From the NCBI GenBank assembly GCA_934457145.1, contig CAKSHP010000030.1, positions 1-20,195 of the forward strand: 20,195 bases of DNA. Direction: 5' to 3'. This DNA comes from an uncultured Clostridia bacterium. GTDB lineage: Bacteria; Bacillota; Clostridia; UBA1381; UMGS1253. This document shows, piece by piece, positions 5,618-14,105 of the stretch (its first letter is position 1; each line of letters starts with the position of its first letter). The notes beneath the pieces are model-generated. The model was not told the DNA's origin, made no database searches, and saw only the letters and a list, made by a program, of their open reading frames with translations. The position numbers and the translations under genes are program-made.

Positions 5618-7708
5618 TTAATTTATCTTAACCGAACAAATTCCCTGATGGCCAAGAGGAATATAAGCAATATTATTTTTTATGAAAACTATATCCGGGT
5701 GCCCTGAAAATCTCATTTGGCGAATAAGGCGAGGATTTTTTATATCAGAAATATCTAAAAATGTTACATATCCGCATATCCTATCGTTAACGACAAGTAT
5801 ATTTCCCACAATCTGCGGTTTGCCTGTAAAATGAATGCCGGGAATGCTTATTCTTTTTGCACTGTTTAATATAATATGTTCTCTTATATCGTGGATAACA
5901 TACCCATCGTCACAGACAGAAAGAGCCATATATGGTTTTTCGAGTCCGATTTGTCCATTTCTGAACTGCAATCTTCCTTGAACCGAAGATAACCGTATTG
6001 GCACATCGCCTGAAAGATCATACCAATGTGTATCATTTTCATTCCAGTAACATCCAAAGTATTTCCCCTCGACGCCTTTCTCGGTTATTTGCCGGTAATA
6101 AAGCAGACCGGGAGCGTATTCTTCATCTGTGACTAGCACTGGCACAGCAGGATTGGATATATCAAGTATGTACATATGCTGAGCATTCGCTTGACAGATG
6201 ACGAAGTTACCGTTTGGGACTGCTTGTGTAAAGCAACATGCTTTTTCATAAAATCTTCCAACTACATTAAGTGTTTTATCAGTTGGTTCAAAGATATATA
6301 CCCCATCACTGCCGGCTGAAGCTACCAGCATTTTATTCCAACTGTGCAAATCATTTATATATCCGCCAGTCTGATATGTAAAAAACTCCTTTAAAGTCTC
6401 AAGATCATAACATCTTATTCCACCGTTGCCGCAAGCAGCATATAGCCGTTCACCAATCGCTGTGACAGCGTGTACCTGACCTACGCTGTCAAGTATTCTT
6501 ATGTCTTTCGACAAGTTTTCGCCAGGATTCACTTTGTAAAAAGACGTGTTACTTTCTGTCAATCTACTTTGATCTTTTTTAGTACTGCACGAGAAATATT
6601 GCCCCTCTGATTCATACAGATTATTGCAATCGGCTGCAATCCATAACTTACCGTTCCCCAAAGCCACCCCTTGCACCGGGGCATATACAGTTTTATCAAA
6701 ATCAAAAGGCATTATCGGCGGCATGTTTGACATAATAAAATCATTTATAGTAATCAGTTCCGAAAGTTTTTTGTCGGCTTTAATACCAACAAAGTCACAG
6801 AATTGAGGTGTTGCCGGATCGGATACATCGTATATCCATATTCCATTAAATGTGTGAGACAAAATCGCATAATTATTACATACGTTGATATCCCACAGAT
6901 CGTAATTGCAACAGTAATAACGGTGTGCAAACAATGTTACCGACAATTCTTTCGGTGACGACGGATTCGAAATATCATATATAGCAAATCCGTTTCCTCT
7001 TCCATAACCATATTCATTCGGTTTCGCATAGCTGACCGGCGGCAAATGGTGTCCAAAAGCGACAAATAAACTATTTTTATATATATATACTCCGTCTGTT
7101 CTGCCGTTGGTTTTAATCGTTGACAAATGTTTTGGTCTGTCCAAGCACGAAACATCAAATATATTTACTTCGCCTTCACCCCAGGAACCGGTGTACATTA
7201 TACCGTTTTGTACCTTAATTGATTGAACTTCTCCAGCACGTATTACCGATATGTGCCTCGGGTGCTCCGGCTCCGATATATCAATTACCTCTACACCGAA
7301 ATGGCGGCATGCTATAAAAACGTATTTCCCGCAAAAAGTAATCCCTGTCGCCAGCTCCACCGTATCATAATGACAAGCAACAAACGGGGAGACGTTGTTT
7401 GTAACATCAATTAAATACATACCATATTCACGAGCAGTAACAGCGGCGAGCTTTCTTCCGGATATGCTACTTACCTCGATCTGCCGAAGGTTTCCCAAGT
7501 TTTGAATTTCGGAAACCGTTTTAAACGGAAACTCGGGGTCTACAATACGGAAGCAACCACCGTTTTTTGCATCAATAATATATAGTAATCCATCGAAAAA
7601 TTCTATATCATTACCGCTTGCACACGGCAGCTTTCTTGTCTTGAGTTTTGTATGTTTGATATCCGGCGGAATTGTGCCTCGTTTCGGATCGTATATTTTA
7701 AATTCCAT
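5618..7708 (-). CDS. LVIVD-repeat beta-propeller protein
   Basis: From the ATG at 7708 this is a 696-residue protein. It contains at least six copies of a D-[IV]-S-x-P-x-x-P type motif ending a beta strand (for example VIDISEPEHP, IYDISNPSSP, IYDVSDPATP, ILDISNPAVP, FLDISDIKNP), the signature of LVIVD repeats that fold as beta-propeller blades. The length suggests two propellers. There is no signal peptide or anchor, so a cytoplasmic location is predicted, which is unusual because many LVIVD proteins are exported. The start is chosen because AAAGGAAAAG precedes it; an upstream reading (7747) lacks an RBS. It is first in a minus-strand cluster with a small gene and a Gfo/Idh oxidoreductase. 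A binding or carbohydrate-related role is inference, and no catalytic motif is recognised. Confidence 0.8.
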   Translation of the reverse strand: MEFKIYDPKRGTIPPDIKHTKLKTRKLPCASGNDIEFFDGLLYIIDAKNGGCFRIVDPEFPFKTVSEIQNLGNLRQIEVSSISGRKLAAVTAREYGMYLIDVTNNVSPFVACHYDTVELATGITFCGKYVFIACRHFGVEVIDISEPEHPRHISVIRAGEVQSIKVQNGIMYTGSWGEGEVNIFDVSCLDRPKHLSTIKTNGRTDGVYIYKNSLFVAFGHHLPPVSYAKPNEYGYGRGNGFAIYDISNPSSPKELSVTLFAHRYYCCNYDLWDINVCNNYAILSHTFNGIWIYDVSDPATPQFCDFVGIKADKKLSELITINDFIMSNMPPIMPFDFDKTVYAPVQGVALGNGKLWIAADCNNLYESEGQYFSCSTKKDQSRLTESNTSFYKVNPGENLSKDIRILDSVGQVHAVTAIGERLYAACGNGGIRCYDLETLKEFFTYQTGGYINDLHSWNKMLVASAGSDGVYIFEPTDKTLNVVGRFYEKACCFTQAVPNGNFVICQANAQHMYILDISNPAVPVLVTDEEYAPGLLYYRQITEKGVEGKYFGCYWNENDTHWYDLSGDVPIRLSSVQGRLQFRNGQIGLEKPYMALSVCDDGYVIHDIREHIILNSAKRISIPGIHFTGKPQIVGNILVVNDRICGYVTFLDISDIKNPRLIRQMRFSGHPDIVFIKNNIAYIPLGHQGICSVKIN

Positions 7709-7810
7709 ATAACTTTTCCTTTCATACGATGTTATAGCCACGTGCAAAACTCGAAAGATATAGAGTTCATGCGATTTTACGGATGTGGCAAATCCGTTTT
7801 GTCACTATAA

Positions 7811-8338
7811 ATTTACATTTCTCGTGAATTACCTTCTTATGCAAAATTCACCCGATTTATCCGCGAATTTGATAACAATATGCTTCAAACCGTTATGCAA
7901 TCGCAGGTACTGAAAGCTGCCGGTTTATCGTTGATTGATTCATCTTTTATCGCTTTGGACGCTACTCCCGTTAAAGCAAATGTTTCCAACAACAATCCTA
8001 AGTCCTTTAAAAAGGATAAGTTTTCTAAAGCCTCTCCTCCAAAGGCTGATAAGGATTGCAGGCTTGGTGTTCAAGCCGCTTCAAATCAGCATAACGAAAA
8101 GAATTATCAATTCTATTGGGGTTACAAAAATCATATTCTTGTCGACTGTATATCGGGCTTACCTGTTTGTGAATTAACAACCGGTGCCAATGTTTCCGAC
8201 AGTTCTGTAACACTCGAAATCCTCGCAAGAGCAAATTCCTTTCTTCCGTTAGCGGAATGTACGTTTTTAGCCGACAAAGCATATGATGTTAAAGCTATTT
8301 ACAATGCTTTTCATTTCATATGTTTTGCACCTCTCTAA
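7811..8338 (+). pseudogene. DDE transposase remnant (IS4/IS5/IS1182-like)
   Basis: The frame is open from just after a stop at 7808-7810 and resembles the central part of a DDE transposase: SYAKFTRFIREFDNN, then ALDATPVKAN with the first catalytic Asp, a KNYQFYWGYKNHILVD strand, and FLADKAYDVKAIY with the second Asp. Homology ends near 8310. The third acidic residue and C-terminal domain are missing, and the N-terminal domain before SYAKF is gone. No terminal inverted repeats are evident. It is therefore a doubly truncated, inactive insertion-sequence remnant between the propeller gene and the RsuA-like gene. The region 7709-7810 otherwise shows only a small hairpin (7779-7797). Confidence 0.8.
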
Positions 8339-8408
8339 TAAAGCATAGTAAAAACTACAGCTTTAAAACTGCTACGCATATTATAAACCAACGGATATAA
8401 AATTGCAA
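8317..8408 (-). promoter_or_regulatory. orphan promoter, RBS and start codon cut off by the transposase remnant
   Basis: On the minus strand TTGCAA (8403-8408) and TATAAT (8380-8385) have exactly 17 bases between them. AGAGAGGTG (8329-8337) follows, and an ATG at 8317-8319 lies nine bases further. The reading frame stops at once in the transposase remnant. It looks like the intact 5' end of a gene whose body was removed. Confidence 0.5.
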
Positions 8409-8488
8409 GCAAAAAAGAATAATTTATTAAAAAAAATAAAAAAAAGAAATTTGTGTATACAAAAACGATATTTTTTTATAATTTATGC

Positions 8489-8518
8489 TTGATTGATTGT
8501 GCATATTTATGATACTAT
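8489..8518 (+). promoter_or_regulatory. promoter of the RsuA-family gene
   Basis: TTGATT (8489-8494) and TACTAT (8513-8518) are 18 bases apart and lie 30 bases upstream of the start codon, with AAGGAG between. Another TATAAT at 8477-8482 lacks a well spaced -35. The stretch 8339-8547 has no gene. Confidence 0.5.
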
Positions 8519-8547
8519 ATTTTTAAATAAAGAAGGAGAATAAAAAT

Positions 8548-9264
8548 ATGCGGATAGACAAGTATCTTTGCGAGATGGGAACAGGATCGCGAAAGGAAAT
8601 TAAAAAGTTTATAAAAGAAAAGAAAGTGAGCGTAAACGGCAAGTGTGTTTTAAAGGCGGACTTTTGCGTTGATGAAAACAAAGACGAGGTTATTTTTGAC
8701 GGAAAAAGGGTTTGGTATAAAAAATATATTTATCTTATGCTTAACAAGCCTGCCGGATATTTAAGCGCAACTGAGGACAAAAAACTTCCGACCGTAAGCG
8801 AGCTGATAGATGAAAAATATGCTCACTACAACGCATTTTGTGCGGGAAGGTTAGATATTGACACAACGGGATTTTTGCTTCTTACAAATGACGGAGCTTT
8901 TGCACATCATATAATTTCGCCGAGGCATCATATTGAAAAAAAGTATTTTGCAAAGATTAACGCACCTGCAGATGAAAGCGATGTTTGCAAAATGAGAGAG
9001 GGAGTTGTTTTAGACGACGGGTATAAATGCATGAGCGCAAAGCTTGAAATAATAAATTCATCGCCTGAGGGAAGTGAAATTTATTTAACGATACAGGAAG
9101 GAAAATTTCATCAGGTGAAAAGGATGTTTGAGGCGGTCGGAAAAAAGGTTTTAAGTTTAAAGCGCGTGGAGATAGGCGGAGTTTTGCTTGATGAAAGTTT
9201 AAAGCCGGGGCAGATGCGCGAGCTTACCAAAGAAGAAGCTAAAAGGTTGGGAGTTAGAGATTAA
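8548..9264 (+). CDS. rsuA: RsuA/RluB-family pseudouridine synthase
   Basis: This 238-residue protein has an N-terminal S4 RNA-binding domain (about 1-48, MRIDKYLCEMGTGSRKEI...) and an RsuA-family catalytic domain. The catalytic Asp103 sits in GRLDIDTTGFLLLTNDG, and the conserved EGKFHQVKRMF motif lies near residue 187. RsuA converts U516 of 16S rRNA to pseudouridine. RluB/RluE/RluF paralogues act on 23S rRNA, and length plus the single S4 domain favours RsuA. The start has AAGGAG seven to eight bases upstream. It is followed after about 100 bases by an unrelated gene with its own promoter. Family assignment is firm; the exact target uridine is inferred. Confidence 0.85.
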   Translation: MRIDKYLCEMGTGSRKEIKKFIKEKKVSVNGKCVLKADFCVDENKDEVIFDGKRVWYKKYIYLMLNKPAGYLSATEDKKLPTVSELIDEKYAHYNAFCAGRLDIDTTGFLLLTNDGAFAHHIISPRHHIEKKYFAKINAPADESDVCKMREGVVLDDGYKCMSAKLEIINSSPEGSEIYLTIQEGKFHQVKRMFEAVGKKVLSLKRVEIGGVLLDESLKPGQMRELTKEEAKRLGVRD

Positions 9265-9301
9265 ATCTTTATTTTCGACAAGAACAGCTTTAATTTCGGT
9301 A

Positions 9302-9329
9302 TTGAAAAAGAAAAATATTGATATATAAT
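9302..9329 (+). promoter_or_regulatory. promoter of the 806-residue protein gene
   Basis: TTGAAA (9302-9307) and TATAAT (9324-9329) are 16 bases apart, 39 bases upstream of the start codon. Confidence 0.6.
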
Positions 9330-9368
9330 CAAGGTATAAAAATATTTTAAGAAAGCCGGTGCAATGAA

Positions 9369-11789
9369 ATGAAGAGTCTTACTCTGGAGATGAGTTTTAA
9401 GCCGTTTAAGAAAAATGAAGATGAATATATTAAAGCAAAAATAAAAAAGCTTTTTGAAGATTATTATCCGCTGTGCGAAAAATTTGAGACGGTGTCGGTG
9501 CTTTTCTGGCTTGCGGACGGAAGCGAGATACTTGATTATAAGGGAGATTTGGATGAAAAGATTGAATGGGGAAAATATATGGGCGGGGCAAACTGCCCGA
9601 ACACACCGAGAGAGATTGATCCTGAGGGGATAGGACTTCACAGCAGGTGCTATGATTATATTAAAAATCCGCCGGAGTTTACTTACCGCGACGTTAAAAA
9701 AATAATAGGATTTGTTAAAGAAATCGGGAAAAAGGTTTTTGGCGGAAAGAAGAAAATCAGAGTCGGAGAGACGTTTGATCCGGGACCGGAGTTTGCAAAA
9801 TCGCCTTTTAAATATGAAAAGCACCGCGAGATATGCGGCGGTTATACCATGGGACAGGATACGTTTGTTTATTGCTGTTCGCATCTTCATAAAGATGATG
9901 AAAAATATGCGGCATATCCTGACGGCATACCGGAAAATACACCGTTCGGAGAATTTTTGGGACGGCAGTGCGAGAGATTTTTTAAAGATGTAGGGTTTGA
10001 TTATTTGTGGCTTTCAAACGGAATGGGTTTCGGACTTGAGAACTGGTCTACTACGGGGGCAGTGTTTAACGGAAAAGAATTTGATGAAAAAGGATTTAAA
10101 AAAGTCAGCGAAAAGATACTTGAGTTTTGGCATTTGTTTAGAAAAGGGTGTCCTGACATACCTGTTGAAACAAGAGGCACTAACATGAGCGTTGGAATTG
10201 ACATGGCAACCGACGGCGTTCCGATAAAGGAAATTTATGAAAATGATTTTAATATGCTTGCGCCGCCGAATTCGCCCTGGGCTGCGCTTGACGGGGACTT
10301 TGGACTTGAGCTTTGCGGATATATGAGCAGAATAGCGAACCTGCCGAAAAGCGGAGATTTTTTGTTTAGGTATTACATACATGATCCATGGTGGGTAAAC
10401 TCGCCGTGGTATGACAGATATGAAGGGCAGCCGCACGATATATATATGCCGCTTGCGGTTAGCAGAATTGATGAAAACGGGGATATAAAAACGCCTACGC
10501 ACATGAATATTTTAAGCGTTGACAATTCTTACGGAGATATGCCGGAAAGCTGCGTTCGCGAGCCTATGGTTCATATTTTAAAGGCGTTTAAAGATTTGCC
10601 GGACAAGGCTTCGCCGCTGGTTTGGGTGTATCCGTTTAACGAATACAACGAAAACAAGACAAAAGAGGGCGCAATGGATATGTTTTTTGAAGACTGGTTT
10701 ATAAGGAGCGCCATAAATAACGGTCTTCCGCTTTCGGGAGTGGTTTCGGTTAACAATTTTGAAAAGAGCATAGAAAAAAACAGGGATATGTATATGGGAA
10801 GCATACTTTTGTCGACTGTGCCTTTGAAAAATTCTTCGTATGAAAAATGCATTGCGGATTATATAAAAAGAGGCGGAAGGGTTTTGTTTTACGGCAGACT
10901 GGATAATGCCGGAGATGAAATCCTGAATTTTATAGGGGCAGAGCCGACAGGCAGCAAAGCAAGCGGAGAGCTTGACATAAATGTTAAAGACATTGACACA
11001 TATGTAAAAGGCGGAGAGGGCGCAAAAAAGGTTATGCACAGAGCGTTATTATGCGGCGGCGAAATTAACACGAAAAAAAGAGAAAATTCGGCTTGCAGCG
11101 TTATAGCCGAAATGGGCGGATACTGCGCAGCTGCTGTTAATAAAAATGTTGCATGGGTGAGAGGAACGAATTCAAACGCATATACGGGCGGAAGGCTTTT
11201 AGAGCCTGATGATGAAAACATTTATTACAGAGCAGATACCATTTTGCGCGCTGCGCTTGCGCATTTGGGGATAGACATCAGGTTTAAAAAATATGAAAAA
11301 AATATAAAAAGCAACGTTATAATGATTTCAAGACATGACAACGCATATATGTTTTCAGTTTACTCTCCGAACACTACCGTTGAAACAAAGATGAAATTCT
11401 CTTTCGGGGCGCCGGTTATTATGGGATATGAAACGCTGATTGAAAACGGATATTCGACATATCGTTTTCCGAGGGCGGAGCATAAGGAGTGTCATTTGTT
11501 TGTAAAACAGCGCGACGGCGTGGTGAGCTGTACTGAGCATACGCCGGTTGAGTATGCGGTGCGCAGAAGAATACTTGTTAAGGGTTTAAAAAATGCGGCG
11601 ATAAGATTTTATGCGGATAACTACTGCGCGGACAATTTAAAGGTTTGCTTAAATGGAGAAAATGATAACTATTTTGTTTCGCAAAAGTATGACGGAGAAT
11701 ATAAAACGGATTACACCGGCACATATTTTGAGATGAGAAATGTTACGGGAGAGGTTTCGTTTGCGATGCCGAGAGTGAAGTATGAATAA
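9369..11789 (+). CDS. uncharacterised large protein, glycosidase-like architecture (806 aa)
   Basis: I know sequences like this only as hypothetical proteins in Firmicutes and other bacteria. The N-terminal part (about 1-430) looks like a TIM barrel: hydrophobic strands end in polar motifs such as VSVLFW (43), VGETFDPG (132), YLWLSNGMGFGLENW (212), PVETRGTN (265), RYYIHDPWW (334) and WVYPFNEYN (419). Residues about 450-530 (GSILLSTVPL...YIKRGGRVLFYG) resemble the flavodoxin/GATase-like domain of GH42-type enzymes. The last 160 residues look like beta-sandwich. Candidate catalytic acids are Glu134, Glu224, Glu267, Asp339 and Glu425. No signal peptide is seen, so an intracellular glycoside-active enzyme is a reasonable inference, not a demonstrated function. 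The ribosome site is weak (GAAAG). It is preceded by its own promoter and appears monocistronic. Confidence 0.7.
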   Translation: MKSLTLEMSFKPFKKNEDEYIKAKIKKLFEDYYPLCEKFETVSVLFWLADGSEILDYKGDLDEKIEWGKYMGGANCPNTPREIDPEGIGLHSRCYDYIKNPPEFTYRDVKKIIGFVKEIGKKVFGGKKKIRVGETFDPGPEFAKSPFKYEKHREICGGYTMGQDTFVYCCSHLHKDDEKYAAYPDGIPENTPFGEFLGRQCERFFKDVGFDYLWLSNGMGFGLENWSTTGAVFNGKEFDEKGFKKVSEKILEFWHLFRKGCPDIPVETRGTNMSVGIDMATDGVPIKEIYENDFNMLAPPNSPWAALDGDFGLELCGYMSRIANLPKSGDFLFRYYIHDPWWVNSPWYDRYEGQPHDIYMPLAVSRIDENGDIKTPTHMNILSVDNSYGDMPESCVREPMVHILKAFKDLPDKASPLVWVYPFNEYNENKTKEGAMDMFFEDWFIRSAINNGLPLSGVVSVNNFEKSIEKNRDMYMGSILLSTVPLKNSSYEKCIADYIKRGGRVLFYGRLDNAGDEILNFIGAEPTGSKASGELDINVKDIDTYVKGGEGAKKVMHRALLCGGEINTKKRENSACSVIAEMGGYCAAAVNKNVAWVRGTNSNAYTGGRLLEPDDENIYYRADTILRAALAHLGIDIRFKKYEKNIKSNVIMISRHDNAYMFSVYSPNTTVETKMKFSFGAPVIMGYETLIENGYSTYRFPRAEHKECHLFVKQRDGVVSCTEHTPVEYAVRRRILVKGLKNAAIRFYADNYCADNLKVCLNGENDNYFVSQKYDGEYKTDYTGTYFEMRNVTGEVSFAMPRVKYE

Positions 11790-11903
11790 GAATAAATTCG
11801 TACATTTTTCACAATGTTTTACAGAAAAATAGTGCAAAATGACGAAAAAACAAAAATGAAGTAAAAAAATAATTCAAAAAACGTTAAAATTTTATTTACA
11901 ATA

Positions 11904-11932
11904 TTGACAAATAACGCTATATATGTTATTTT
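11904..11932 (+). promoter_or_regulatory. promoter of the lysine riboswitch transcript
   Basis: Consensus TTGACA (11904-11909) and TATTTT (11927-11932) have exactly 17 bases between them, about 40 bases upstream of the aptamer. The stretch 11790-11903 is AT-rich with no gene and no clear terminator. Confidence 0.75.
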
Positions 11933-11971
11933 AGTTTCAAGCTTTGTATAGTGTAAATCGGCAAAGCGGTT

Positions 11972-12152
11972 GTTTGGTAGAGGCGTGGTAAAAATCAGTA
12001 GCGCATATTTGCCTTTTTTGGCGGCACGGGATGATTGCTGTATGCGCAAAAGGGTTTATCACCGAAGTTTTGGTTTGTTGCCCGGCAAATCAGAGCTGGG
12101 ATGCTGCAGAATATGCAGTGTACTGTCACATTATTGTGGAGCGCTATCGTGA
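11972..12152 (+). promoter_or_regulatory. lysine riboswitch (L-box) aptamer
   Basis: The conserved L-box elements occur in the right order: AGAGGCG (11979-11985), a CAGTA turn region after it, AAAAGGG then ACCGAAG (12061-12067), CTGTCA (12123-12128) and GGAGCGCTATC (12138-12148). Helix P1 forms from GGTAG (11976-11980) with CTATC (12144-12148). The size of about 175 nucleotides is normal. Lysine binding stabilises P1 and favours the downstream terminator (12215-12260), lowering expression of the transporter. Open frames inside this stretch are not genes. Confidence 0.93.
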
Positions 12153-12214
12153 TTTTAAACCTTTTTAAATTTATTATTGCAATATTAAAATTGCAGATTT
12201 GGTTTAGCTTTATT

Positions 12215-12260
12215 GTGGTTGTGCGTGCTTTAATGTGGCATGTGCAATCACTTTTTTATT
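12215..12260 (+). terminator. attenuator terminator of the lysine riboswitch
   Basis: A 14-base-pair stem (12215-12228 with 12238-12251, four G-U pairs) has a nine-base loop and is followed by six U. It lies between the aptamer and the transporter gene, as expected for a transcriptional expression platform. TAAACC (12156-12161) can pair with GGTTTA (12201-12206), possibly part of the alternative fold. That part is inference. Confidence 0.85.
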
Positions 12261-12363
12261 TGTTAAAAAATGTGACAGACAGCCGGTAGGTTGGTTTTGC
12301 TTATGATGTATTATTAAAAAATGTTTTTTGCGGGGCAGAAAACGAAAATACGGAGGGAGAAAA

Positions 12364-13998
12364 ATGAAAAAATCAAAAAAGATTTTTGCGCTTTTAATGC
12401 TTTGTGCAGCTATGATAATGGCGTTTGCAGTATCAGCGTTTGCATCGGGCGATGAAGCGGAGCTTTGCGAGGTGTGCGGAAAGGCAATAGACGGTCATGT
12501 ACACAGTATGGTCGGAACGTTTTGGTCTTTGGTTCCGCCGGTGATTGCCATAGTTTTGGCGTTGATTACAAAAGAGGTTTACAGCTCGCTGTTTGTGGGT
12601 ATTGTTGTGGGCGCGCTGTTTACAACAAACTTTAAGCCAATAGGCGCTATGGACAATCTTTTAAACAACGGTATTATAGCTGCTATCAACGGAATTGCCG
12701 GAATATTTGTGTTTTTGGTTCTTCTGGGAATAATGGTTGCTTTGGTTAACAAAGCAGGCGGCAGTGCGGCGTTCGGCAAGTGGGCGCAAAAAAACATCAA
12801 AACACGTACGGGTGCGATGCTTGCGACATTTCTTTTGGGCGTTTTAATATTTATTGACGACTATTTTAACTGTCTGACGGTCGGCGCTGTTATGCGCCCG
12901 GTAACAGACAGCCACAAGATTTCAAGAGCAAAGCTTGCATATTTAATCGATGCTACGGCAGCGCCTGTGTGCATGATAGCTCCGATTTCTTCATGGGCTG
13001 CGGCAGTTTCGGAATTTTCGCCCGAAGGTCAGGGCCTTTCGATGTTTATAAAAGCTATTCCTTATAACTTTTATTCGCTTTTGACGTTTGTGTTTATAAT
13101 CGGTATAGCTGTTATGAAGTTTGACTTCGGTCCGATGAAGCTTCACGAGAAAAACGCTATTGAAAAGGGCGATTTGTACACAACGGCAGAGCGCGTTGCT
13201 CCCGAAGATGATTCAATTGTTTCAAAGGGCAAGGTAATAGATCTTGTTTTGCCGATAGTTTTATTGATTGTATTTTGCGTGTTCTCTTTGGTATATGTAG
13301 GCGGAATACTTGACGGCGCATCGTTTGTTGACGCTTTTTCAAATACTGACGCAACGGTAGGTCTTCCGTGGGGCGCTATAATTGCACTTATAGTTACTAT
13401 TATATACTTAATGGCAAGAAAACTTGTAAGCTTTAAGGAAGCTATGGACTGCATACCGAAAGGTTTTATTGCGATGGTTCCGGCTATATTGATTTTAACG
13501 CTTGCAACATCTCTTAAAAACATGACAAACCTTTTGGGTTCTGATGTTTTTGTTAAGTCTATTATGGACGGCGCAGCAGGACTTCAAAACTTCCTGCCAG
13601 CTATAATATTTATAGTTGCATGCTTTATTTCGTTCTCGACAGGTACGTCGTGGGGAACGTTCGGTATTTTAATTCCGATAGTAAATACAGTATTTGATCC
13701 GGGTACTACGATGCAGGTTATCGGTATGTCGGCTTGCTTGGCAGGTTCTGTTTGCGGCGACCACTGCTCGCCGATTTCGGATACGACAATTATGTCGTCG
13801 GCAGGCGCTCAGTGCTATCACTTAAACCACGTATCGACTCAGCTCCCGTATGCAATAACTGTTGCAGCGGTAAGCTTTGCGGGTTATCTTATAGCTCCGT
13901 TTATTAAAAACTGGCTTATAGTTCTTCCGATAATGGTTGTTGTTATGATTGCTGTTTTGTTTGCAATAAAAAAAGCTACGGCAAAGTCTGTGCAGTAA
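12364..13998 (+). CDS. lysW: NhaC-family transporter under lysine riboswitch (LysW-like lysine transporter)
   Basis: This 544-residue membrane protein belongs to the NhaC Na+/H+ antiporter family, with LALITKEVYSSLFVGIVVGAL, a FIDDYFNCLTVGAVMRPVTD motif and CGDHCSPISDTTIMSSAGA, and about 12 helices. NhaC homologues under L-box control were predicted as lysine transporters (LysW) in comparative riboswitch studies, and the aptamer and attenuator upstream support that role here. The N-terminus has a signal-peptide-like segment (about 1-28, ending AFAS) and then Cys35-x2-Cys38 and His45-x-His47, a possible outside metal site. The start ATG at 12364 has GGAGGGA upstream; a TTG 36 bases earlier has none. 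The substrate is inferred from the riboswitch; a cation antiporter is the alternative. Confidence 0.85.
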   Translation: MKKSKKIFALLMLCAAMIMAFAVSAFASGDEAELCEVCGKAIDGHVHSMVGTFWSLVPPVIAIVLALITKEVYSSLFVGIVVGALFTTNFKPIGAMDNLLNNGIIAAINGIAGIFVFLVLLGIMVALVNKAGGSAAFGKWAQKNIKTRTGAMLATFLLGVLIFIDDYFNCLTVGAVMRPVTDSHKISRAKLAYLIDATAAPVCMIAPISSWAAAVSEFSPEGQGLSMFIKAIPYNFYSLLTFVFIIGIAVMKFDFGPMKLHEKNAIEKGDLYTTAERVAPEDDSIVSKGKVIDLVLPIVLLIVFCVFSLVYVGGILDGASFVDAFSNTDATVGLPWGAIIALIVTIIYLMARKLVSFKEAMDCIPKGFIAMVPAILILTLATSLKNMTNLLGSDVFVKSIMDGAAGLQNFLPAIIFIVACFISFSTGTSWGTFGILIPIVNTVFDPGTTMQVIGMSACLAGSVCGDHCSPISDTTIMSSAGAQCYHLNHVSTQLPYAITVAAVSFAGYLIAPFIKNWLIVLPIMVVVMIAVLFAIKKATAKSVQ

Positions 13999-14014
13999 AT
14001 AATATATAAGTTTT

Positions 14015-14055
14015 AAAAAAGTTGCGCTCTTTGGATTTAAGACGCAACTTTTTTT
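14015..14055 (+). terminator. terminator of the NhaC-family gene
   Basis: AAAAAAGTTGCG (14015-14026) pairs with CGCAACTTTTTT (14043-14054), with a 16-base loop and a seven-U run. It lies 16 bases after the stop codon. Confidence 0.9.
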
Positions 14056-14075
14056 GTTTTTGGGGATTTTTAATG

Positions 14076-14105
14076 TTGACTTTATACAGGCAAATGTTGT
14101 ATAAT
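14076..14105 (+). promoter_or_regulatory. promoter of tyrS
   Basis: TTGACT (14076-14081) and TATAAT (14100-14105) are 18 bases apart. The 84-base leader that follows is too short for a T-box and lacks its conserved antiterminator bases. It holds only a small TTTGG/CCAAA hairpin at 14126-14157. Confidence 0.75.

Noticed and set aside
7779..7797. Hairpin ACGGAT/ATCCGT as an IS terminal inverted repeat
   Set aside because: The six-base stem is short, no matching copy was seen at the other side of the transposase remnant, and it could be chance.
9261..9890. 209-codon minus-strand frame over the start of the 806-residue gene
   Set aside because: It is a shadow: Phe/Lys/Arg-rich composition, no ribosome site, and it overlaps a well supported plus-strand gene.
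11970..12289. Open frames of 60-84 codons upstream of the NhaC-family gene
   Set aside because: They lie on the lysine riboswitch and its attenuator, have no ribosome site and no protein-like composition.
12328..12363. Upstream TTG start adding 12 residues to the NhaC-family protein
   Set aside because: The added codons contain the GGAGGGA ribosome site of the ATG at 12364, and a normal signal-like N-terminus starts there.
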